DNA from: Ctenosaura bakeri
Lineage: Eukaryota > Chordata > Lepidosauria > Squamata > Iguanidae
DNA: 64,000 bases
Assembly (NCBI GenBank): GCA_948474755.1
Contig: CAOLHI010006787.1
Span: forward strand, 1-64,000
Direction of reading: 5' to 3'
Both the position numbers and the translations under genes were made by a program. Below the pieces are notes generated by a model. That model did no database searches, was not told where the DNA came from, and saw only the letters and a list, made by a program, of their open reading frames with translations. Shown here in pieces: positions 55,665 through 64,000 of this stretch. The first letter of the stretch is position 1. Each line of letters opens with the position of its first letter.

Positions 55665-58231
55665 CAGACCTGGGCATTGTACGGCCCCCGGGCCACATAT
55701 GGCCCTTTCATTGGCTCTGACCGGCCCGTGTAAGGCTAATTGGAAATTACAAAATAAACATACTTTCTAACTTTACCTCATGCATGGTCTAAAGCTGCAT
55801 TTTGAAGTTGTTTTTTTTATTCACGTGCATAATGACAGACGTGCACATGATTGGATCCTTGTCACAACAGGACTTTAGCCCTCAAAATGTCCGCTAAAAA
55901 AAGAAAGGTAGATGCTGAATGCAGGGTTTTCAAAAAGAATTGGACTGCTAAGTATTTATTTACCGAAGTCAGAGGTAAAGCCGGGTGTTTAGTTTGCGGG
56001 GAGCAGATCGCCGTGTTTAAGGACTACAATTTGAGTCGGCATTACGAGATGAAACACGCTGAGAAATATAAAAACTTGACTGACGCTGAAAGGGCGCGGA
56101 CTTTGGAAGCTTTGCTAGCTAAGCTGCAAAAGCAGCAAGGCTGTTTTACCAAACTTCACACAGCCAGGGATGCAGCAACCCAGAGCAGCTTTGTGATATC
56201 CCACAAAATCGCTAAATACAGTAAGCCGTTCTCGGAGGGGGAGTTTGTCAAAGAGTGCTTGGTGGACTCTGCAGCACTAATATGCCCTGAAAAAAAAGTG
56301 GCATTTGAGCAAGTCCCGCTGTCCAGGCGAACCGTGACTAGAATGATTGAGGACACTGCGGGGAATCTGGAGTTTCAGCTGCAACGTGAAGTGGCACGTT
56401 TTGACTTTTTCTCCTTGGCTTTGGATGAGAGCTGTGATGTCCGCGACACAGCCCAGTTACTCGTATTCGTCCGCGGGATAACACCGGACTTCAAGATTAC
56501 GGAGGAGCTGGCAGCAATGCTGTTGATGAAAGGAACGATGACAGGGAGCAATCTGTTCACGGAGGTAAACGAGTGCATGGACACGCTGGGACTGAAATGG
56601 GACAAACTGACAGGCGTCACAACGGACGGTTGTCCAAATCTTACCGGAAAAAATGTCGGACTTTTGAAACGTATGCAAGATAAAGTGACTGAAATCGACG
56701 TGGATCAGAAACTGGTATTTTTGCATTGTATTATACACCAACATGTGTTATGCAAATCAGTGCTAAAAATTGACCATGTCATTGATGTTGTTACTAAAAT
56801 AGTAAACTTCATCAGGGCAAGAGCATTGAACCACAGACAGTTTGTCGCACTTTTGGAGGAGCATGAGACTGAGCATCGTGACATCGGCTACCACACAGCT
56901 ATCAGATGGCTCAGCCTGGGCAAAGTGCTAAAAAGAGTCTGGGACCAGAAAGCAGAGATTTGAGAGTTTTGTGAGAAGAAAGGCAAAGACTTCCCAGAGC
57001 TCTCAGATGAGGACTGGATGGCAGATTTTGCATTTTCTGTTGATGTGACTGCACTGATGAATGAACTGAACACCAAACTGCAAGGCAAGGGCCTTTTTGT
57101 TCATGAAATGCACAGCCTGGTGAAGGCTTTCATGGCGAAGATACAGTTTCTTTCAAGCCAACTGGAGAGCAACACTTTCACTCACATGCAAACCCTGAAA
57201 GAAGTCACACCACCTCCGCAGGTACTCATCCATGTTGGGAGCATTGCATGGTGAGTTTTCAAGGCGATTTGAAGATCTCAGAAAAATCGAAGATGAAATG
57301 CACCTGATTTCCTCTCCCTTTACCTGCAGTGTGGATAATGCAACCACTGATGTTCAGCTGGAACTCATCGACCTGCAGTCTGATGCAGTACTGGCAGAGC
57401 ACTTTAAGTCAGGATCTCTGCTAGATTTCTACTCTTCTCTCAAGGAGGAGAACTTTCCAAACGTGAAGAGACATGCTCAGAAGATGTTTGTTCTCTTTGG
57501 CTCTACATACATATGTGAACAAACATTTTCAATGATGAAGTTCACGAAATCCAGGTATAGATCCTCTCTCACTGATGATCATCTGTCAGCTGTGCTTCGC
57601 ATCTCTACCTCAGACATTCAACCTGACTTCGATGCACTTGTTAAAGCCCAGCAGAGACTAGATTTCTCTCACTGAACAAGAAAAGAGAACTTAAAAATAC
57701 CAAATGAGGTGATTAGACTACAAATGTTGGCATGTAAAGGCACCAACTAGCAGTGAACTGGGACACTTTCTTTGGAAGCCTTTTTCTCAGATTCACGGTT
57801 CAGTGATGTTTAGTGACAGTTCAATATGATGTATCTTGCTTAATATTTGGAGTACAAAGACAATATTGTGATGTCTTGAGAATGCTAAGAACCTCTTTCC
57901 AACAGTAAATGAAACTCAAAATGTGTTTGAGTGAATGTGACTGGAAATTTTCACTAATATGAGTCACAAATAGTGAAAAATGTTCATTTTGTTTACCATT
58001 GTTTTGGGAAATTTTATTTAATAAATTACATTTTTTGTAAGGCAACCTCACTTTTTCATTGTTTAACTAACATATACTCGTACCAGCTTGTCAAAACAAT
58101 GCTATTTACTGCTTTTTATAAAGAAATACAATTAATATTATGCAGAATTGAGTTCAGCCTTTTGGCCCAGCCCTCCACAATATTTTTAGTTTCTCACGTG
58201 GCCCCATGGAAAAAATAATTGTCCACCCCTG
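55665..58231 (+). mobile_element. hAT DNA transposon (Charlie/GTF2IRD2-like), 2.57 kb
   Basis: A complete element between perfect 8-bp duplications. It begins cagacctgggcattgtacgg and ends with the partly complementary aataattgtccacccctg, an imperfect short terminal inverted repeat with the usual CA...TG bases. It encodes one transposase, read through almost the full length of the coding block. It is a recent insertion with only two lesions seen. Confidence 0.93.
55887..57675 (+). pseudogene. hAT transposase with BED zinc finger, one stop and one frameshift
   Basis: Start at ATG 55887 (MSAKKRKVDAE, A at -3), chosen over the upstream in-frame TTG. A BED-type finger is CLVCGE...NLSRHYEMKH at about residues 39-63. 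RNase-H-like catalytic pieces: FFSLALDESCDVRD (first Asp), GVTTDGCPNLTGKN (second Asp), the HCIIHQHVLC block, and HTAIRWLSLGKVL (RW motif). After a TGA at 56961-56963 (where a Gln or similar is expected between AEI and EFC) the same frame continues to about 57220, then shifts by one base. The C-terminal hATC dimerisation domain (STYICEQTFSMMKFTKSRYR) ends at 57675. It closely resembles the transposase-derived half of vertebrate GTF2IRD2 proteins. The two lesions would stop production of full-length transposase. Confidence 0.92.
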
Positions 58232-58239
58232 CATTAGAA
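58232..58239. repeat. hAT target-site duplication, right
   Basis: cattagaa, matching 55657-55664. Confidence 0.93.
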
Positions 58240-58659
58240 CCTCTGCAGCAACATTTTGATGCGCTAAAAAGAAAGAAATGACAACTTCCCATCACAAAGT
58301 TCTTCCAAGCCATTCCAACAACAAAAAAAAATTGCAACTATGGAGGATCTCCAGCCATCAAAGTTCTCTGTTTATGCACCATGATCACCCCAAGCAGCAG
58401 ACGCATCTGACATATCATCAGGGAGTGATTCTAAGACCAAAGTGCAGCATGTTGCAAAAATGCACAGTAGACTACTGTACATTTTCAAAATGTTTTTGTT
58501 CTACAGCATAATTCTTTACTTCATTGTTATGTTCTACTGAAAAAAGTTTCTGAGAACCCAGAGAGTGAAGACTGACAACAGCAGAGACAGCACAGAAGTA
58601 AGCTTCCCATTTTACTATCTTACAATACTGTACTGATGCTTTAAAATGGTTTTTTGGGG

Positions 58660-58754
58660 TGTTGACAAGGCGTTCACTACTACCCATGGATTTCAGTATC
58701 CACGGTGGGGCCTGGAACAAATCGCCCATGGATACTGGTGGGGGGGGGTCCTAC
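58660..58754 (+). repeat. Tigger-like element end
   Basis: tacccatggatttcagtatc, 'ggggcctggaacaaatcgcc' and a terminal ggggtcctac match the right end of the Tigger-like MITE at 24391-24725. The left end is not identified. Confidence 0.55.
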
Positions 58755-59089
58755 TGCATTCTAATATTTTACTGTGTAATTTTAAACCCTGGAGATCGTT
58801 TTTTAAGCCTTGCATACTCTCAGGAATATTTTAATTTCTGTATCAAGGTAAGAGATGTAGAATGAAATCTTTGTAAGTTTTAACAGTCAAAGTTTCTCAT
58901 TAAGAAATGTTCCTTGTAAATAGAAAAAAGTTGTTAGATACAATGTTAAGGAGTATTTCAAGGTTTTAACTAATGAACAAATGGAACACAAATAGGAGGA
59001 AGAAATGATGTGTAAATTTCGCATTGTGCCATTCAGAACTTGAATGTGTATTTGATCTTTTTTAATAAAAGATGGAAAGGAATGTTTTG

Positions 59090-59306
59090 CATTATTTTTC
59101 ACACTACCCACCTTGAGTCCCATTATTATCAGGAGAAAGACAGGATATAAATGAATAAAAAAATAATAATATTTTACTAGATCTGTTTTTGAAGCAGAGG
59201 TTGGAATCCCACTTCTCAAATTCCCTTTAGCAATGGATTCCTGACAGGTAGAAGGTTGGACTAGATGCCCCCCCCCTTTGGGTACTTTCCAACTTTACAT
59301 TCTTGC
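59090..59306 (+). repeat. Two adjacent LINE/SINE 3' ends (L2-like, then CR1-like)
   Basis: 59100-59165 reads caccttgagtcccattatta then a 'gacaggatataaatgaataa' tail, the common L2-related 3' end. 59180-59306 ends 'aaggttggactagatgcccc' and 'ctttccaactttacattctt', a CR1-like 3' end in plus orientation. Confidence 0.5.
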
Positions 59307-59410
59307 GTTGTGAACTTTTATGCCTTTCACCAAAACCTTAATTTTTACAGGGCAGTCAAAAAGTTGGACTTATTAGAAGCGTCAAGCCCAGTATCCACTT
59401 CCAAGTCCTG

Positions 59411-59645
59411 GAGAGAAAAAACAATAGCAATAGCAATAATAGCAATAGCATTTATTTCTATACCGCTTATCAGCTGAGTGTTATCTAAGCGGTTTACAAT
59501 GTATTTTAGCTAATTGCCCCCAACAAGCTGGGTACTCATTTTACCGACCTGCGGAAGGATGGAAAGCTGAGTCAACCTTGGAGCTGGGCAGGATCGAACT
59601 CACAACCTTGTGGTTGCAGTACTAGCATTTAACCACTGCGCCACC
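59411..59645 (-). repeat. tRNA-derived SINE
   Basis: The minus strand starts 'tggcgcagtggttaaatgct' (A box), then has a B-box gttcgatcctgcc, then 'tgactcagctttccatcctt' and 'gcggtataga', ending in a tail with a CAATAG-like repeat (aatagcaatagcaataatag on plus). It belongs to a SINE family common in lizards and snakes, different from Sauria. Confidence 0.72.
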
Positions 59646-60295
59646 AGGGAGATCCTGGAACCTGCAGCTCTCTTGTCCTCCAGGACAAATGGGCTTCTAG
59701 AGTACAAAGGATTTTTGCCTTAGCAAAAATTGATGTGCACCGTATATATTTCCAGAAGGACCTATAATTTAAATAATTTTACTGATTCAACAACAGCAGT
59801 CAAAGTGGCAAATCAAACACATGGGGGACACTAAAAGTGACAATCATATAAGGTGAGACACATCAGAGCTATCAGTGCACCAAAAATCTTCATTCCAGAA
59901 AAGACTCTTGAGAAATCAGTGTATGGAAGAGAAGGAAGCAACCTAACCTTATAGTTGATGCAATCTATAGAGAGAAACGAAATGCAAGAAAAGCATCCCT
60001 AGGAACAACTTTTTTGATCACTTTCATTTTGTGTGATCATTTTTCCACACGGGAGAACCTCAAAACTTTTCCCACCAATCTTCCACTGGAATTAAAATGT
60101 ATTTCTGTGTTTTGTGACGGTAATTCAACTAGAGCAACCAGGAAAAGTCACTTTTTTGTGCTGCAGCTTCCTGTTCTCCTTGATTTCCTGATGGTAAAAA
60201 GCCATTCAACCCTGGGAATACTCTGCTGCCTGGGGTGTGCTGGAGTCTTCTTTTTTGGAGATTTTTATAATAAAATACCGGGTGTCCACCTGTCA

Positions 60296-60392
60296 AAGGG
60301 AGGGCTTTGCTTGGGTATTCCTAAATGGCAGAATGGGCTGGACTGGATGGCCTTTGAGGTCTCTTCCAACTATAGGATTCTAAAAATTCTAA
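60296..60392 (+). repeat. CR1-like 3' end
   Basis: Reads ggctggactggatggccttt, 'gaggtctcttccaactatag' and 'gattctaaaaattct', the plus-strand form of the CR1 terminus with decayed octamers. Confidence 0.65.
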
Positions 60393-61179
60393 TAAAAAGG
60401 CATGGTATCACCACACCCTTCCAGTATTGAGTCTTTGGGTTGGTTTATCATGGACACGTGTTTTAAAATCAAAGTGCAAAAATCTTGCACAATGGGACAA
60501 TCAAATCCACCTATGAATTTTGGTTAAAGCGAAATGGCTCAATTTGTTCACCAAGGGGAGACCAGGGACTGTAATACCACTGAATTCAACATATATCATT
60601 ATTTTATGATGGTAAGTCACATTGTTTTGTTTTCCCCAATGCATTTGCAACCAAGATACACCTGCGGTGTCCAAGAAAGGATGGGCACAGACCTATAAGC
60701 CATTTCATACAACAGCTGATGTATATACACACACAGAACTCCCAAACTTTTGAGCATTTCAAGGGAGACTCTTCCTGAACACTGACACTCGACTCAACCC
60801 ACCAGGCCTAGCCACATTCCCTCATCACTTTTGTGGCAAATAAAGGGTAAGTGTTAATTTAATGACAGCCAAAAAGTGGTTTCCTAATTTACTGAACCCC
60901 AAAATTAATCTCTGTTCCTTCCCTTTGCCACCAAAAATAATTATCTGTACAAAGGATGGGGAAGACCCACCCAGGCCTAAGAAATGTCACTGCATTTCTT
61001 CTTCCTTGTCTTGTGGAATGTTCCCAAGTAAAAATTCTGCATGAAGTATTTTGACAGTTGACAAAATAAAAAGGAGTTTCAAAATGGCAGTACCACCATC
61101 AGTCCCTTCCCAACGAACATGTAGGTTCCATTCAACCTTCTACTCTTACTCCGAAGACAATTCTGAAGGATTCTAGAAA

Positions 61180-61890
61180 GCAGAAAGAAAGGCTGTGTAA
61201 GCGTTGACTCTGTGTGGGATATGGCTACAAAGGCCGTCGGCGATTCCGTTCTATATTTCCTGAAGCTCTCTGCAAACAAGAGGAGATCTGTCTTGCTTCC
61301 ACCATTTGCTTTGGGCCAGCCTTCCCCAAAACCTCCTGGCCACACTGCCACATTTAGCAAGAAGTAGCAAAAGAAAATTCACCTAAACAATGTAATAAAC
61401 CACTTTTTTCTCCTTCTTCCTAAAGGACCAGGCAGAAACTTTGCCATTCCGGGGGGGTGAAGAGAGATACGAGTTCAGTAAAGCAAGCAGCTTATTTCTT
61501 GAGGTATCTGGCAAGCAAGATGAGATCTGTGTGCCTTCCACCATTTGCTTTTGGCCAGCTTTCCCTAAAACAGGGGCTATCTCCTGGCCACAGGGCCACA
61601 CTTAGCAAAAAGTAGTAAGACTAACACTAAATAAAAGATTATTGGAAATGTATTGCCAAAAAAAAAGAAAATCACTTTTTTTCTCCTTCTTCCTAAGAAT
61701 CAGGCAGAAACCTTCCCGTTCCAGGGAAAACGATGGGGTATGAATTCAGTAAACAAGCAGCTATTTCTTGAAGCTCCCTGGCAAACAAGTTGAGATCTGT
61801 GTGTTTTCCATCCTCTGCTTTTGGCCAGCTTTCCCCAAAACAGGTCTATCTCCACACCAGTTAGCAAAATAAATAAACCAAACAAACACA
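61180..61890. repeat. Local tandem repeat, ~270-bp unit, three diverged copies
   Basis: Copies at about 61180-61380, 61402-61640 and 61674-61880 share 'tttttctccttcttcctaa', 'aggcagaaac', 'gagatctgtgtg' and 'gcttttggccagctttcccc'. Divergence is moderate. Minus-strand frames through each unit share a short peptide, but stops and shifts argue against coding. Confidence 0.75.
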
Positions 61891-62093
61891 TACATTGCCA
61901 GTAATGAAAAAAAAAAAAATACACACTATGCAGTGAATCACCCAGAGGATACCCCTTGCTAAACAATAGGTAATCCACCACTCCAGAAGGAAAGCTCGGG
62001 ATATAATGTCAAGCTCAAGGATCATAAATAGATCAAAGTATTTTTTTCCATTTAATTCGTATTTAAAAGAAAAAAAAAAAAGAAATTGAATTT

Positions 62094-62136
62094 TCACACA
62101 CACACACGTATATATATATATATATATATATACACA
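62094..62136. repeat. (CA)n(TA)n microsatellite
   Basis: A CA run followed by an uninterrupted TA run. Confidence 0.9.
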
Positions 62137-62139
62137 TCT

Positions 62140-63868
62140 TAGATTTGTTCTAACTTAAGATGTTCTACAATTAACTTTTTGATCTCCCTTGTCAGACACC
62201 TGGTCTTATATCTTCCTGCTAAAGTTAAAAAAATGAAATTCCCTTATATTCAACCTTTTATCTGTTGAGTACACCTTTTCTTGCACTTTCTTTGCTTCCA
62301 AAAGAACGTATTTAATCATCAAATGCTTCTAAAAAGAATTTTTAATTGAACACGTGGAACCAAAACAGGTGAGGCTCCAACATGGCTGCCCACACTCAAC
62401 CCCCTTCCAGGTGCACAAAAATAACAACTGATGAGAGACAGCAGCTCAACAGCTCTTTTTCAGGATGCTTCTAAGCATTTTCTTAACCTTCAGTTATTTT
62501 AAAAAAAACCAGGTCCCCTAAAACTCCACTACCCATGCAAGACCTAGCTGCTGCTGGAACTCAGTCTGAAAAATTATAAAGCAAAAAGAATAAAATGTAA
62601 ATCCCCCATTCCTTTCCCAACCCACAGATCCCTGCCCTTGCACGGCCAGTCTGCAAATGCAAGCAACTGGGCTGCAGCAGGGAAGAAAGGAGCACTGAGC
62701 GGGACCAATCCAAGAACAAAAAAGGGGGTGTCAGAAACAGGGAAAGTGTTATTTTCAAAGGCCTCTGGTGAGTAACACAATGAACACAAAAGCACAATAC
62801 TTTACATTTCCAACGACATATGTCACAGACTTTTCAAGCTGCAATGCCCTCTCATTTCATATGGGCAAAACCACCACCCCCCGGCTGCCTCCGTTTGGAA
62901 CATCCCAAATCCCAGGACTATTGGCAAGGAACAGCAGGCAGGCTTTGCTATGGGGTTTTCTGGGAGTTTGGAGGGGCTGCACTGGCAGAAATTAACCATT
63001 TCCTCCCCTGAAGATAACCAACGAACCTGCAGGGGTTGTGCTGTCTTGCTTGTGGCCTTTGGCTGTTTTTAGTTATCTCCAGAAAACATATTCAGGGGGT
63101 AACTGTGGTGGGCACAAAGCAACGGAACAACAACATCCAGACTCGCGAAGGGCAGCACTTTTACTGGCCAACCAAAATGGAGAAGATGCACCATGCAAGC
63201 ATTCCAAGCTTTGCACTGCTTTTAATATGTATTCTATTTTAATTGATGTTTTGCTCTTTTAGCTAGTTGTGTATTTTTAACTGGCACTTGTGTTTTCAAC
63301 TGTGTGATCTGTTTTTCTTTGTTGCTATATTTTTATATATATAATTTTATTAAAGTTTAAAAAAATAATTATTTCTGTAAAGTTTACATGCAATATTATT
63401 TCTTCTTCCTCTCCTTTCTGGATTACAATTATTAATATTTCCTCTATTTGTACACGTATTGCAATAAAATGTTAGTAATCAATAATTCGTTAGTTCCTGC
63501 TATATTTCTCTTGACTTTACTTGTTGCATGATATTTAAATGATTATTACCCTGTATAGTATTTGATATTATGTATCATGTATTGCCTTCTGCCTACCCCC
63601 AACCCAAATCTGTGATCTTTGTTGCTATATTTTAAAGTGTTATTCCCTGCCTTTATCCATAGGGAGAAGCAGGTAAAAAATAAATATTGCTGTTGTGATT
63701 CACATGGCTTCCTCAGGGAAGTATGCAAAAGCTTAAATGATCCATTTTTTTTCCTGCATTTTCCTTGGCCAATAAAGTTATGGCCCTTTTGTGGACTTAG
63801 GTACGTCCAGGTGTGTAGCAAAACAAGGCCAGTGTGGTTTAAGCATTGGAGAGGACAGGGATGGCAAC
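62140..63868. other. No gene recognised
   Basis: Mixed composition, with an AT-rich tail-like stretch at 63325-63370. No domain-bearing frame. Confidence 0.45.
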
Positions 63869-63960
63869 TCTCTGAACAATTCTTGCAAAGAAAACCACAC
63901 GATAGGTTTAACTTCAGGGTGCCATAAATAAGAAGGGACTTGGAGGTACACAATAGTCAC
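63869..63960 (+). repeat. Sauria-type SINE, 3' part
   Basis: Contains 'cttgcaaagaaaaccacacg', 'ataggtttaacttcagggtg' and the Bov-B-like 'ccataaataagaagggactt' followed by 'ggaggtacacaa'. The tRNA-like head is missing. Confidence 0.75.
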
Positions 63961-63963
63961 AAG

Positions 63964-64000
63964 ACTTTGGTCAGCCGGACCCTCCCAAAACTGCAAACCC
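63964..64000. mobile_element. Hairpin MITE fragment cut by the window edge
   Basis: ccctcccaaaactgcaaacc matches the loop region of the hairpin MITE at 45771-45913. The rest lies beyond the window. Confidence 0.45.

Overview
This 64 kb window is vertebrate nuclear DNA, most likely from a squamate reptile (lizard or snake). Four or five Sauria-type SINEs (tRNA-derived head plus a Bov-B-like tail) support this, together with CR1 3' ends, young L1 LINEs, a DIRS tyrosine-recombinase retrotransposon, Harbinger and hAT DNA transposons, and endogenous-retrovirus LTRs. I recognise no host exon, tRNA gene, rRNA gene or CRISPR array. The window reads as an intergenic or intronic landscape of nested mobile elements.

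Layout. 1-1.63 kb: CR1 fragment and a Sauria SINE. 1.63-7.72 kb: a nearly complete DIRS element on the minus strand, with identical 135-bp terminal repeats, an internal complementary region and three open reading frames (Gag-like, RT/RNase H with a methyltransferase-like tail, tyrosine recombinase). 7.7-10.6 kb: unassigned. 10.6-11.4 kb: mariner relic. 11.4-23 kb: an old minus-strand L1, split by a younger full-length 7.1 kb L1 with a perfect 14-bp target-site duplication. 23.2-29.4 kb: small DNA-transposon derivatives, a possible solo LTR and a SINE. 30.4-44.0 kb: a broken minus-strand gammaretrovirus-like provirus, apparently interrupted by an 8.8 kb Harbinger-type element (31.86-40.66 kb). 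That element carries a degenerate transposase gene, a Myb/SANT-like gene and a tandem-repeat array with a CR1 inside it. 44-49 kb: hairpin MITEs, a dead L1 fragment with later insertions, and LTR-like sequences. 50-53.5 kb: a second Harbinger copy, minus strand and truncated. 55.67-58.23 kb: an almost intact hAT transposon with a perfect 8-bp duplication. 58.6-64 kb: SINE, CR1 and L2 ends, a local tandem repeat and a microsatellite.

The elements do not form a host pathway, but each autonomous element is a small gene system. The DIRS encodes its capsid-like protein, polymerase and recombinase. The L1 encodes ORF1p and ORF2p. The Harbinger encodes a spliced transposase and a Myb-like partner, and hairpin MITEs with similar ends may use that machinery. 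Nesting gives an insertion order: provirus, then Harbinger, then CR1; and old L1, then young L1.
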